64,000 nucleotides of DNA from Marinomonas sp. CT5 (GCF_018336975.1 NZ_CP025572.1:3744930-3808929); one strand, 5' to 3'; shown: positions 26,089 to 35,799, counted from the stretch's first letter. The notes: generated by a model not told the origin, from the sequence alone. Numbers and translations: made by a program.

Positions 26089-27600
26089 TTAAGAAGAGAC
26101 GGCCATTGATAACGTTTTTTCCATTTTCCGATAGCTTAAAGATTCCATTAAGTGGGCTCTAGTAACAGGAGAATCATTCAAATCTGCCAATGTCAGCGCG
26201 ACTTTTAAAACTCGATGGTAAGCACGAGCCGAAAGTTTTAACTTTTCCAAGGCTTGTTGCATAAAATGTTTATCATCATGACTCAAAGCACAAATGGCTT
26301 CTAACTGACGACCACTCAATAACGCGTTTTGTACACCTTGTCGTGCTCTTTGTCTGGCGACTGCCCGCTCAACTCTGTCACGAACACTGGCGCTAGACTC
26401 ACCTTCTTCTTGCGCATTGACCAAAACATTTGAAGGCAAAGGCGGCACTTCCACATGCAAATCAATACGATCTAAAAATGGCGCGGAAAGTTTTTTAAGG
26501 TACTTCTGGCTGGCACTAGATTGGTAATAATCTTGTCCACCATTATAAGCTTCATTACTGGCGTTCATGGCAGCAACCAGCTGAAAGCGAGCAGGAAATG
26601 TCACTTGCCCACGAGCACGAGAGATATGCACCTCGCCATTTTCTAAAGGCTCTCGTAATACTTCCAACACTTTACGGTCGAACTCTGGTAACTCATCAAG
26701 GAATAAAACACCGCAGTGTGCTAAAGACGCCTCACCAGGTTGAGGGATAGAACCTCCTCCCACTAGTGCAGCGGCAGAACAAGAGTGATGTGGCGATCGA
26801 AAGGGACGCTCTGACCAGTACCAATCTAGGCCCATTTTTCGACCCGCTACGGATTGAACGGATGCAACTGCCAGCGCTTCCGCTTCTGTCATGGCGGGCA
26901 TAATACTGGGTAAACGAGACGCTAGCATGGTTTTTCCCGTTCCTGCGGGGCCGATAAAAAGCAGATTATGTCCACCTGCCGCCGCAACTTCTAAGGCTCG
27001 ACGGGCTTGATACTGGCCTTTCACATCACGCATGTCTTTATGGTCTAAAGGCAAGGGCTCGGCTGGCTTAGATTCACAATTGGGTAGTTTACTTAACTTT
27101 AAGAGATGAGCTGTCACTTGGGTCAGATGTTTAGCAAACACGGCATCCCCCTCGACCAAAGCCGCCTCTTGCTGATTATCTTCGGGTAGAATTAATTGCC
27201 GATTCGCTTGATGGCAGGCAATCGCGGACGGCAACAAACCCGATACACCGCGGATATCACCAGACAGGGCTAATTCACCAATAAACTCGGTATCTCGTAA
27301 ATTCAATTCTCCTAGCTGACCGGACGCTACCAACACACTGATCGCAATGGCTAAATCATATCGCCCCCCTTCCTTCGGAAGATCGGCTGGTGCTAGATTG
27401 ATCGTGACGCGCCGTGTGGGGAATTCAAAATGACTGTTGATGATAGCGCTACGCACACGATCTTTGGCTTCACGAACGGCGGCCTCGGGCAAGCCCACTA
27501 TATTTAATGAAGGCAATCCATTTGAAATATGGGTTTCAACGGTAACTAGAGGGGAAGACACGCCCACACGGGCGCGACTATAAATAGTGGCTAAACTCAT
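26089..27600 (-). CDS. comM: ComM/YifB-family AAA+ protein (Mg-chelatase-like)
   Basis: A 503-residue protein. The N-terminal Lon-protease-like domain (IVGLPEAAVREAKDRVRSAI, APADLPKEGGRYDLAIA) is followed by the Mg-chelatase AAA+ domain with Walker A GPAGTGKTM, Walker B LFLDELPEF, RSPHHSCSAAALVGGG and the C-terminal Mg_chelatase_C region (SARAYHRVLKVALTLADL). In Vibrio and Haemophilus, ComM is a branch-migration helicase that extends recombination tracts in natural transformation. AGGAGAGATC precedes the ATG. Confidence 0.93.
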   Translation of the reverse strand: MSLATIYSRARVGVSSPLVTVETHISNGLPSLNIVGLPEAAVREAKDRVRSAIINSHFEFPTRRVTINLAPADLPKEGGRYDLAIAISVLVASGQLGELNLRDTEFIGELALSGDIRGVSGLLPSAIACHQANRQLILPEDNQQEAALVEGDAVFAKHLTQVTAHLLKLSKLPNCESKPAEPLPLDHKDMRDVKGQYQARRALEVAAAGGHNLLFIGPAGTGKTMLASRLPSIMPAMTEAEALAVASVQSVAGRKMGLDWYWSERPFRSPHHSCSAAALVGGGSIPQPGEASLAHCGVLFLDELPEFDRKVLEVLREPLENGEVHISRARGQVTFPARFQLVAAMNASNEAYNGGQDYYQSSASQKYLKKLSAPFLDRIDLHVEVPPLPSNVLVNAQEEGESSASVRDRVERAVARQRARQGVQNALLSGRQLEAICALSHDDKHFMQQALEKLKLSARAYHRVLKVALTLADLNDSPVTRAHLMESLSYRKMEKTLSMAVSS

Positions 27601-27708
27601 GATCTCTCCTTGATCAATTTTATGGTGCTGTTTTTAATAACAAGCAATCCAGCTTGTCTTTTCTTTCGTATCTCTTTGTCTATTCACTTATTTAAGGTTT
27701 AAAGCGTC

Positions 27709-27924
27709 ATGCACAAAATAAACCCAAACAAGCTTTTGATGTCAAAATGGACATCCACTTCACCACAACAAAAAGAAAAACATTTCATTGTTACGACAAT
27801 CATACGAGATGAAGACGACAAGGTTACTGAGTGTGTTCTTGAAGCCGTCATTAACAAAAACGAGTACCTTTTACCTTGGCAAGACTTAACATCACCAGAT
27901 CACTGGCTCCAAGGTTGGAAGTAA
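27709..27924 (+). CDS. Small tryptophan-rich conserved protein (TIGR02450-type)
   Basis: 71 residues with NPNKLLMSKWTSTSPQQKEKHF, which matches the start of the TIGR02450 family (the motif reads NPxKLLxSKWT...KEKHF), plus a C-terminal WQDLTSPDHWLQGWK rich in Trp. Cytosolic; function unknown. AAGGTTTAAAGCGTC precedes the ATG. Divergent from comM. Confidence 0.8.
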   Translation: MHKINPNKLLMSKWTSTSPQQKEKHFIVTTIIRDEDDKVTECVLEAVINKNEYLLPWQDLTSPDHWLQGWK

Positions 27925-27988
27925 AAGCTAGCGACTTTCCTGTCAAATATGGTTCTTTCTTCCCAAACCCACTTTGTCAAAATGCGGT

Positions 27989-28228
27989 CTACTCTTTTTC
28001 TTCTAACTCATTTAAACGAGCTTCTAGCATCGCCAGCTTTTCTCGATATTTAACTAGCATGGCCGCCTGAACCTCGAATTCCTCTCGAGTAACCAAGTCC
28101 ATCTTGCTTAATGTATTACGCGCAACTTCATGTAGTTGTGCTTGTATCTCTTCTTTAGGGAGTTTACCAAGTGTTTCGGCAGCTTGCTCTAATCCTGTTC
28201 CGAGTTGCTTTATAAATTGATCAATCAT
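27989..28228 (-). CDS. ubiK: UbiK (YqiC)-family ubiquinone biosynthesis accessory factor
   Basis: 79 residues from the ATG at 28228 (AAAGAGAGTGAC upstream). The pattern MIDQFIKQLGTGLEQ at the N-terminus, VTREEFEVQAAMLVKYREKL in the middle and a C-terminal coiled coil LEARLNELEEKE is typical of the BMFP/UbiK family, which assists the aerobic coenzyme Q complex with UbiJ. Small, acidic, coiled-coil. Placed far from other ubi genes. Confidence 0.9.
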   Translation of the reverse strand: MIDQFIKQLGTGLEQAAETLGKLPKEEIQAQLHEVARNTLSKMDLVTREEFEVQAAMLVKYREKLAMLEARLNELEEKE

Positions 28229-28518
28229 GTCACTCTCTTTAATGGGCATTTGCAATGCTTAATAGTATAGAAGCCAGAGCAAGTTACAAACAAGTTCTCA
28301 CCTCTCACATCTTGTGCACTAACGCCCTATTTATTAACACTTACTCAAATAAAATAGCCTCTTTTCTGTGCACAACCTGAAAAAACACCATTGCCATTTC
28401 ATCAAATCCACCAAATAAGGCACACGTAGTCTTAGTGATAAATTGCTTTATTTTCTATTTAAAACCAAGGATATAGAACAGATAAATACAGAAAGAGTTT
28501 AACCAGACTCCAGCTTCT

Positions 28519-28535
28519 TGCACCAAGTTAATGCA
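28519..28535 (+). promoter_or_regulatory. Candidate NtrC-binding site
   Basis: TGCACC-N5-AATGCA against the NtrC consensus TGCACC-N5-GGTGCA: the left half is perfect and the right half 4 of 6. It lies about 150 bases upstream of the inferred start point, the normal range for an NtrC enhancer. Confidence 0.55.
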
Positions 28536-28653
28536 GAAATTCGGTACAACATCCCAATATGCCGCACTAATTAAAGCCATAGATAGCTCTTTTTAATTTC
28601 TAAAAATAGACAAAATCCTTACAAAGCCTTTGATATAGCGGTGTAAACATAAA

Positions 28654-28668
28654 TGGCACACATATTGA
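28654..28668 (+). promoter_or_regulatory. Candidate sigma-54 promoter for glnK-amtB
   Basis: TGGCAC-N5-TTGA fits the -24/-12 consensus TGGCAC-N5-TTGC with one mismatch at the last base, with correct GG-to-G spacing. It is about 59 bases before the glnK ATG. Together with the upstream NtrC-like site and the nitrogen-regulated function of the genes, this is a good candidate. Confidence 0.65.
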
Positions 28669-28705
28669 ATAGAACTAAGTACCTGCGATACGACAATAAA
28701 ACTGA

Positions 28706-29062
<357 letters not shown>

Positions 29063-29104
29063 TAATCACTGCTCGAATTATACAAGCCTTTAGGGGGGCG
29101 AAAC

Positions 29105-30370
29105 ATGCAAGATCAAATTTTTCACTTACAATATGCCATGGACACCTTTTATTTCTTGGTGTGTGGCGCGCTGGTTATGTGGATGGCAGCTGGGTTTGCC
29201 ATGTTGGAAGCAGGTTTAGTACGTGCCAAAAACACCACTGAAATTTTAACTAAGAACGTGGCTTTGTTTGCCATTTCTTGCATCATGTACCTAATTTGCG
29301 GCTACTCCATCATGTACGGTGGCGAGTGGTTCCTTACAGGTATTCAAGATGTAGATGTAGCTTCAACACTAACAGACTTTGCTGGTCGTGAAGGTGGATT
29401 TGAAGGTGGCTCTATCTACTCAGGTGCATCTGACTTCTTCTTCCAAGTTGTGTTCGTAGCGACAGCCATGTCTATCGTGTCTGGTGCCGTTGCTGAGCGT
29501 ATGAAACTTTGGTCATTCCTTATCTTTGCGATTGTAATGACTGCATTTATTTACCCAATGGAAGGTAACTGGACTTGGGGTGGCGGTTCTGTATTCGGCA
29601 TGTTCAGCCTTGGCGACCTTGGTTTTACTGACTTTGCTGGTTCAGGCATTGTTCATATGGCAGGTGCCTCTGCTGCACTAGCCGGTGTTTTGGTTCTTGG
29701 CGCTCGTAAAGGCAAATACGGTCCTAACGGTGAAGTTCGTGCCATTCCTGGTGCTAACCTTCCTCTAGCAACTCTAGGTACATTCATCCTTTGGATGGGT
29801 TGGTTCGGTTTCAACGGTGGTTCTGTATTGAAACTTGGCGATATCGCAAACGCTAACTCTGTTGCTATGGTGTTCTTGAATACAAATGCGGCAGCGGCAG
29901 GCGGTGCTATTGGTGCCCTATTACTTGCGCGAATTTTGTTCGGCAAAGCCGATCTAACAATGCTTCTAAACGGTGCACTAGCTGGTCTGGTAGCGATCAC
30001 TGCGGGTCCAGATACACCATCAGCTCTAGGTGCGACGTTAATTGGTCTTGTTGGTGGTCTGATTGTTGTTGTGTCTATCCTAACTCTAGACAAGCTAAAA
30101 ATTGATGATCCAGTGGGCGCGATCTCTGTTCACGGTGTTGTGGGTCTTTGGGGCTTGCTAGCGGTGCCACTAACAAACGATGGCACAACCTTCGGTGGTC
30201 AAATTGCAGGTGCTCTTACTATCTTCGTCTGGGTATTCGTTACTAGCCTAGTCGTTTGGTTGATCATCAAAGCCATTATGGGTATTCGAGTAAGCGAAGA
30301 AGAAGAATACGAAGGTGTAGACTTCTCTGAATGTGGTATGGAAGCTTACCCAGAATTCAAAAAGAGCTAA
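29105..30370 (+). CDS. amtB: Ammonium transporter AmtB
   Basis: A 421-residue Amt/Rh protein with about 11 membrane helices. It has MWMAAGFAMLEAGLVRAKNT, the twin pore histidines (GSGIVHMAGA and AISVHGVVGLWG), and FILWMGWFGFNGGS. It conducts ammonium across the inner membrane and is gated by the PII protein encoded upstream. It has a strong AGGGGGGCGAA ribosome-binding site and ends at a terminator. Confidence 0.96.
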   Translation: MQDQIFHLQYAMDTFYFLVCGALVMWMAAGFAMLEAGLVRAKNTTEILTKNVALFAISCIMYLICGYSIMYGGEWFLTGIQDVDVASTLTDFAGREGGFEGGSIYSGASDFFFQVVFVATAMSIVSGAVAERMKLWSFLIFAIVMTAFIYPMEGNWTWGGGSVFGMFSLGDLGFTDFAGSGIVHMAGASAALAGVLVLGARKGKYGPNGEVRAIPGANLPLATLGTFILWMGWFGFNGGSVLKLGDIANANSVAMVFLNTNAAAAGGAIGALLLARILFGKADLTMLLNGALAGLVAITAGPDTPSALGATLIGLVGGLIVVVSILTLDKLKIDDPVGAISVHGVVGLWGLLAVPLTNDGTTFGGQIAGALTIFVWVFVTSLVVWLIIKAIMGIRVSEEEEYEGVDFSECGMEAYPEFKKS

Positions 30371-30404
30371 TACCTCTTCTTAAAACCTCCATGTTTTAAA
30401 TGAT

Positions 30405-30429
30405 AACCCTCGCCTCGGCGGGGGTTTTC
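30405..30429 (+). terminator. Rho-independent terminator after amtB
   Basis: Stem AACCCTCGCC with GGCGGGGGTT (30405-30414 with 30417-30426, one wobble; the innermost pairs open to form the loop), followed by TTTTC. Confidence 0.88.
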
Positions 30430-30568
30430 TTTTGCTAATACTATTGAGTTAATTGTTTACGCCCTCATCACTACTCAATCAACATGATACTGACTCACAA
30501 TCTTCTACTTACCAACACAGATAAACGGTATCATGCCTTACATAAAAGACCGATTTATAGAGGCCAGC

Positions 30569-32098
30569 ATGCACGACGATTTACATTTAACGATTCGTAA
30601 CCTCAGCAACAACGATTATGACGAGATCAAAGTATTGATGGATAAGGTCTATCATGATCTTGGCGGATCTTGGCCAGAACACACTATTCACAAACTCATC
30701 AAAGACTTTCCTGAAGGGCAAATTTGTCTGGAAGACCATGGCAAAATTGTCGGATTGGCCCTGTCCGTACAGGTCAGCTATCAGCGCTTTAGTAACCCAC
30801 ATACTTACGATGATCTTATTGACCAAAAAGAAAATATTCTAAATGACGCCCGTGGTGATGCCATGTATGGCCTAGATGTTCTCATCGCACCAGAGTACCG
30901 TGGCTACCGCCTTGGTCGTCGCTTGTACGAAGCCAGAAAAGACTTATGCCGCCAACATAATTTACGCGCAATATTGGCAGGTGGACGCATTCCTAACTAT
31001 CACGAACACGCCCACGAAATGAGCGCCGCGGAATATCTAGAAGCCGTACGTGAACGTAAGCTTTACGACCCTATTCTGACGTTTCAATTATCGAACGACT
31101 TCCAAGTCACGCGCCTATTAAAACGCTACCTACCTGAGGATGAAAAATCACAGGGTTTTGCCACTTTATTAGAATGGAAAAATATCTTTTTCGAACCCGA
31201 TACCAATGTTATTCGCTCCCGAAAAACACAAGTTCGAATTGGTGCCATTCAATGGCAAATGCGTGAAGTCGAAAGCGTTGACGAGCTCTTGAAGCAAGTT
31301 GAATACTTTATCGACGCTGTGTCCGATTATAAAAGTGACTTCGTCTTATTCCCTGAATTCTTCAATGCTCCCTTGATCGGATTAAGCCCAGACCAGCGTA
31401 ACCAAACCGAAGCGATTCGCTTCTTAGCAAGCTTTACTGAGCGCTTTATTAATGAGATGTCTCAGTTCGCTGTCAGTTACAACATCAACGTCATTACAGG
31501 CTCAATGCCAGTAATTGAAGACGACATAGTCTATAACGTCAGCTACTTGTGTCGTCGTGACGGCACAGTGGAAGAACAGAAGAAAATTCACATCACCCCT
31601 CATGAGCGCCGTGATTGGGTCATTGAAGGTGGTAATGACTTAAAAGTCTTCAACACCGATGCTGGCCGGGTAGGTATCTTGATTTGTTACGATGTGGAAT
31701 TTCCAGAGTTGGGTCGCTTATTGGCCGAGCAAGATATGGACATTTTGTTTGTTCCATTCTGGACTGACACCAAAAATGGCTACTTGCGTGTCCGTCGCTG
31801 TGCCCAAGCTCGGGCTATCGAGAATGAATGTTATGTGGTTATTTGTGGTAGCTGTGGCAACCTACCACAGGTAGAAAACCTAGACATTCAGTATGCACAA
31901 AGCTCGGTGTTTTCACCTTCAGATTTCTCTTATCCACACGATGCGGTTATGGCAGAAACCACGCCAAACACAGAAATGATCATGTTCTCGGATCTGGATT
32001 TGGATAAATTGAAACTGACTCGAAGCGAAGGCTCGGTAAACAACTTAAAAGATCGCCGCACGGACCTTTATTCGGTTAATTGGAAAAAGTCCAAATAA
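30569..32098 (+). CDS. Fusion of GNAT acetyltransferase and carbon-nitrogen hydrolase (nitrilase family)
   Basis: About 509 residues from the ATG at 30569, which has AGAGG six bases upstream; the frame is open to 30533. The N-terminal GNAT domain (about 1-190) has the acetyl-CoA loop YRGYRLGRRLYEAR. The C-terminal nitrilase domain (about 215-505) has the Glu-Lys-Cys triad in LFPEFFNAPL, QKKIHITPHER and GILICYDVEFPELGR. The two-domain type is a recognised conserved family of unknown substrate. Amidase/acyltransferase chemistry is likely. Stands alone between amtB and radA. Confidence 0.9.
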   Translation: MHDDLHLTIRNLSNNDYDEIKVLMDKVYHDLGGSWPEHTIHKLIKDFPEGQICLEDHGKIVGLALSVQVSYQRFSNPHTYDDLIDQKENILNDARGDAMYGLDVLIAPEYRGYRLGRRLYEARKDLCRQHNLRAILAGGRIPNYHEHAHEMSAAEYLEAVRERKLYDPILTFQLSNDFQVTRLLKRYLPEDEKSQGFATLLEWKNIFFEPDTNVIRSRKTQVRIGAIQWQMREVESVDELLKQVEYFIDAVSDYKSDFVLFPEFFNAPLIGLSPDQRNQTEAIRFLASFTERFINEMSQFAVSYNINVITGSMPVIEDDIVYNVSYLCRRDGTVEEQKKIHITPHERRDWVIEGGNDLKVFNTDAGRVGILICYDVEFPELGRLLAEQDMDILFVPFWTDTKNGYLRVRRCAQARAIENECYVVICGSCGNLPQVENLDIQYAQSSVFSPSDFSYPHDAVMAETTPNTEMIMFSDLDLDKLKLTRSEGSVNNLKDRRTDLYSVNWKKSK

Positions 32099-32167
32099 GC
32101 GAAATCGTTTTTTCCTGTGATAACATGGACGTTATTACCAAACGCTTATTTAATAAGACTGATCAAA

Positions 32168-32189
32168 GGCGCTGTTAGCGCCCTTTTTT
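32168..32189 (+). terminator. Short terminator before radA
   Basis: Stem GGCGCT/AGCGCC with loop GTT (32168-32173 with 32177-32182), then six T residues. It lies 70 bases after the fusion gene and ends its transcript before radA. Confidence 0.85.
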
Positions 32190-32207
32190 ACGACAAAAGA
32201 GACTCTA

Positions 32208-33596
32208 ATGGCCAAAGCAAAAACCGCTTTTGTATGCAATGAATGCGGAGCCGACTACGCGAAATGGCAAGGACAATGCCAAGCCTGTAGTGCATGGAAC
32301 TCCTTATCCGAAATTCGCCTCACCTCTGGCAAGACTTCCGCTCGAGTATCTGCTAGCCAAGATCCACGTTATCAAGGTTATGCTGGTGCCGTGACAGGCA
32401 TTCAAAACCTATCCGATGTGGATTTAGGCGATGTGCCACGTTTTAGTTCTGGCGCAAAAGAATTCGATCGGGTGTTAGGTGGTGGGTTAGTACCCGGCGG
32501 TGTCGTGCTGATTGGCGGACACCCAGGCGCAGGCAAAAGTACCCTCTTGCTACAAACCATGTGTTGGTTAGCACAACAGCAAAGTGCCTTATATGTCACA
32601 GGGGAAGAATCCCTGCAACAAGTCGCCATGCGAGCAAAACGTCTTGGTTTACCAACAGAAAATTTAAAAATGCTTTCGGAAACCAATGTAGAGGCTATTT
32701 TAACGACCGCCCAGCAGGTCAAACCGAAAATCATGGTCATCGACTCGATCCAAGTTATGCATTTAGACGGTGTCGAGTCCGCTCCAGGAAGCGTCTCTCA
32801 GGTAAGAGAAAGTGCCGCCGTATTAACGCGCTTCGCCAAGCAAACCCAAACCGCAGTATTACTGGTTGGGCATGTGACTAAAGACGGTTCTTTGGCGGGT
32901 CCAAAGGTACTGGAACACATGGTGGACTGCTCAGTATTACTAGAAGGGTCTGAAGATTCTCGCTTTCGCACCCTCCGTGGCATGAAAAACCGCTTTGGAG
33001 CGGTAAATGAACTAGGTGTTTTTGCCATGCTCGAAAATGGCTTAAAAGAAGTCAAAAACCCAAGCTCTATTTTCTTGAACCGAAGTAATCATCCCGCCGC
33101 TGGCAGCCTTGTGATGGTGGTTTGGGAAGGAACTCGTCCCTTGCTAGTCGAGCTTCAAGCTTTGGTTGATGATTCTGCTTTAGGTAATCCAAGACGCGTG
33201 ACCGTTGGTTTTGATCATAACCGATTGGCCATGTTATTGGCCGTTTTACACAAACACGGTGGATTATTAACGTCTGACCAAGACGTATACCTTAATGTGG
33301 TTGGCGGTGTAAAAGTACTAGAAACCAGTGCCGATTTAGCCGCCATTGCCGCGGTGGTATCGAGCTTCCGAGACAGAGTGCTACCCCATGATTTGGTGGT
33401 GCTTGGCGAAGTGGGTTTATCAGGTGAAATTCGCCCTGTTCCTTCCGGTCAAGAACGCATTAGTGAAGCGGCAAAACATGGTTTCACAAGAGCGGTAGTG
33501 CCAAAAGCCAATTGCCCAAAGAAACCGATTGAAGGTATGAAAGTGATTGGGGTTGATCGCCTATCGGAGGCGCTGGATGCCATTTTTGAGAATTAA
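32208..33596 (+). CDS. radA: DNA repair protein RadA
   Basis: A 462-residue protein with the C4 zinc finger (CNECGADYAKWQGQCQAC) near the N-terminus, a RecA-like core with Walker A GHPGAGKST and the RadA-specific LRGMKNRFGAVNELG (KNRFG) motif, and a C-terminal Lon-protease-like domain (VVLGEVGLSGEIRPV). It promotes branch migration in recombinational repair. Its stop overlaps the convergent DUF1289 gene stop by four bases. Confidence 0.97.
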   Translation: MAKAKTAFVCNECGADYAKWQGQCQACSAWNSLSEIRLTSGKTSARVSASQDPRYQGYAGAVTGIQNLSDVDLGDVPRFSSGAKEFDRVLGGGLVPGGVVLIGGHPGAGKSTLLLQTMCWLAQQQSALYVTGEESLQQVAMRAKRLGLPTENLKMLSETNVEAILTTAQQVKPKIMVIDSIQVMHLDGVESAPGSVSQVRESAAVLTRFAKQTQTAVLLVGHVTKDGSLAGPKVLEHMVDCSVLLEGSEDSRFRTLRGMKNRFGAVNELGVFAMLENGLKEVKNPSSIFLNRSNHPAAGSLVMVVWEGTRPLLVELQALVDDSALGNPRRVTVGFDHNRLAMLLAVLHKHGGLLTSDQDVYLNVVGGVKVLETSADLAAIAAVVSSFRDRVLPHDLVVLGEVGLSGEIRPVPSGQERISEAAKHGFTRAVVPKANCPKKPIEGMKVIGVDRLSEALDAIFEN

Positions 33597-33877
33597 TCGT
33601 TTGTTAATTCAAATAAATCCGTAATCGGCTCATCATCCATGCCATAAGGTAAGGCTTTCGCTGAGTCGGCGTCCAGCCTGTCTTGGCGCGCTTTTAGTAA
33701 ACGCGCTCGACGCTGTTTACATAGGTCGAGCACGTGATGGCGTTGTTCATTGGTTAAAGAAAACCAGTGAAAGCGCTCTTCTCGGCTTCGCAAGCAGCCT
33801 TTGCAAAACCCCTTCGTACTGTTCTCACACACTCCACGGCAAGGGCTTTCTATGGCAAACAGTTCAATTTGTTCCAA
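33593..33877 (-). CDS. DUF1289-family small zinc-binding-like protein
   Basis: 94 residues; TTG start at 33877 with GGAGG four to five bases upstream (no ATG alternative near). Conserved DUF1289 pattern SPCRGVCENSTKGFCKGCLRS with four Cys, followed by the WFSLTNEQRHHVL helix. Function unknown; the cysteines suggest metal binding. Probably co-transcribed with the lipoprotein gene 34 bases upstream. Confidence 0.85.
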   Translation of the reverse strand: MEQIELFAIESPCRGVCENSTKGFCKGCLRSREERFHWFSLTNEQRHHVLDLCKQRRARLLKARQDRLDADSAKALPYGMDDEPITDLFELTND

Positions 33878-33911
33878 GATGCCTCCGTCAAAGCCTATGT
33901 ATGAGTTCTTA

Positions 33912-34526
33912 CTATTCTGTCGCTAATTGGAAATCGTACACTTCTTCTGGTGATAAAAAATAGACTCGATCCGCTGGTGCCGCCTCCAAAGAAAACCAAT
34001 AAAAACGCTCTGGAACACCCATTTCTAGATAAAAATTAACGTAGGTAGCATGCACAGGATCCGCTTGGTTCAGACTTTTCGCACTGACCTTGGTGCCATC
34101 TGACCAGGAATGGACACCAACCCCAGCACCAGCACCGATACTGCGTTTCACCCCTCCTAAGAATAGATCAACGCCACCAGAAAGCACGTAACCCGTTGAT
34201 GCAATCCTGGTATTCAAACCTAGTCGTCTAATCAAGCGCGCCCCTTCCATCGTCGCTTGCTGATCCACAGATCCGGGCACATCCACCAATACCAATTCTG
34301 TGACATTGGGATTTTTTCGTATCATATCACTTAGCTGCTTTACTAAGTCTGCACCTAAAACACCAGATAAATAAGCCGTATTTTTTTCCACATCAATGAC
34401 CAAACCATCATCGCCATTGGAAGCCGTTTTCTGATTTGCTTCCATTCCTGTGCACGCAGTTAAAAATAGAACTATGATTAACAGTGAATATCTAGTTAAT
34501 GAAGCAAGGTAGCGTATTTTCTTCAT
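33912..34526 (-). CDS. Lipoprotein with ClpP/SppA-like protease-fold signature
   Basis: 204 residues. A lipobox (LTAC, Cys25) follows an N-terminal hydrophobic segment, so it should be a lipid-anchored envelope protein. The rest resembles the ClpP/crotonase fold: a strand DGLVIDVEKNTAYLSG, then NVTELVLVDVPGSVD, then A-S-T-G (Ser110) matching the ClpP nucleophile motif ASMG, and VGVHSW (His139) in the place of the ClpP catalytic His. This is a motif-level reading by eye and activity is unproven. No clear partner gene. Confidence 0.65.
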   Translation of the reverse strand: MKKIRYLASLTRYSLLIIVLFLTACTGMEANQKTASNGDDGLVIDVEKNTAYLSGVLGADLVKQLSDMIRKNPNVTELVLVDVPGSVDQQATMEGARLIRRLGLNTRIASTGYVLSGGVDLFLGGVKRSIGAGAGVGVHSWSDGTKVSAKSLNQADPVHATYVNFYLEMGVPERFYWFSLEAAPADRVYFLSPEEVYDFQLATE

Positions 34527-34662
34527 GTGATGCTCGGTCGCGTAAGAAAAATGAATAAGAGTGAACCAAAATCGATCTTTTTTCCGTAATTACAATGTGT
34601 ATTTAGTGGATTGAAAAGCACTTTCATATACCTAACTAAACAAGTCAAGGATTGCAGCACTC

Positions 34663-35727
34663 GTGGTAAATACTAGCCAATTAAAACACCCACATACGTT
34701 TACTTCAAACCACATTATTAACAGCCTTCAGCAAACGTCTTACATTTTGACCATCGCGTCACTAACTGGCTGTATGGTTCATTTTCTTTTTATTTTTTTA
34801 TTTATCTATCTGAATCAAACCATATTAGCTTGGTTGAACATATTAAGTGTTTTAGCGTGGTTAAGCACACTCTGGTTTAATCGAGTAAAGCGGCACGAAA
34901 TTTCTGTTTTGATTATGAACACAGAAGTGCTAATCCACGCAATTGCGGCCACCAGCCTACTTGGGATTGATGCAGGCTTTCAATATTACCTCTGGCCCAT
35001 GACGCTATTATTAATGGTCGTCCCCTGCCTCAAAATTACTTGGTCAGCCATTCTGGCCTTCATCAATATCGCCATATTCGCCACACTGTGTTTATTTTTT
35101 CATGACGGACTGGATAGCTTAAATGCTTATTACCCTCCTCTTTTGATATTTAATCTTATGGGAGCAAGCCTACCCTTCATTACCACCGCTGCAGTTTCTC
35201 GATATGCCTATTCGAACCAATATTTATCCATGGTAAAACTGGCAGAAAGAGACGAGCTCACCCAGCTATTTAACCGTCGTTTTGGTCTTGAAGCGCTAAA
35301 TTACTATATTGATTACCTAAAAAATAATCATGTCCCTTTTTGTATCAGTTTAGTGGATGTGGACTACTTCAAGCGCGTCAATGACCAACTTGGACACAGT
35401 AAAGGCGATGAGATTCTTGTCAAAATCGCCAATTATTTATCCAAGTCCATGCGTGAAACGGATATTTCTAGTCGCTGGGGCGGCGAAGAATTCTTATTCA
35501 TTTTCCCAAATGTTGAACTTTGTCAGATACAGCAGCGTATCGAAACCATCTGCCAAGATATGCCGAACAACATCTCGGTTGAAAACTGGGACCAAACCAT
35601 CAGCTGTAGTTTTGGACTGATTCAAGTAAAGCAAGGAGAGACAGCAGAAGAGGCGCTAAAACGCGTCGATAGCTCACTTTATCAAGCGAAAAAAAATGGT
35701 CGTTACCAAGTAGTAAGCGACCATTAA
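34663..35727 (+). CDS. Membrane diguanylate cyclase (GGDEF)
   Basis: About 354 residues, GTG start at 34663. The N-terminal half has about six hydrophobic segments; the C-terminal GGDEF domain (about 185-350) starts DELTQLFNRR and has the active GGEEF motif. Five residues upstream lies RETD, an RxxD inhibitory site for c-di-GMP feedback. It makes cyclic di-GMP. The signal sensed by the membrane part is unknown. An AAGG lies about 12 bases before the GTG. Confidence 0.93.
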   Translation: MVNTSQLKHPHTFTSNHIINSLQQTSYILTIASLTGCMVHFLFIFLFIYLNQTILAWLNILSVLAWLSTLWFNRVKRHEISVLIMNTEVLIHAIAATSLLGIDAGFQYYLWPMTLLLMVVPCLKITWSAILAFINIAIFATLCLFFHDGLDSLNAYYPPLLIFNLMGASLPFITTAAVSRYAYSNQYLSMVKLAERDELTQLFNRRFGLEALNYYIDYLKNNHVPFCISLVDVDYFKRVNDQLGHSKGDEILVKIANYLSKSMRETDISSRWGGEEFLFIFPNVELCQIQQRIETICQDMPNNISVENWDQTISCSFGLIQVKQGETAEEALKRVDSSLYQAKKNGRYQVVSDH

Positions 35728-35799
35728 AATATTTCCTGCGTTACATGAAAGAATGGCAAGAAACACCTGGAACTAATACATATTCCCCATCCACATCAT

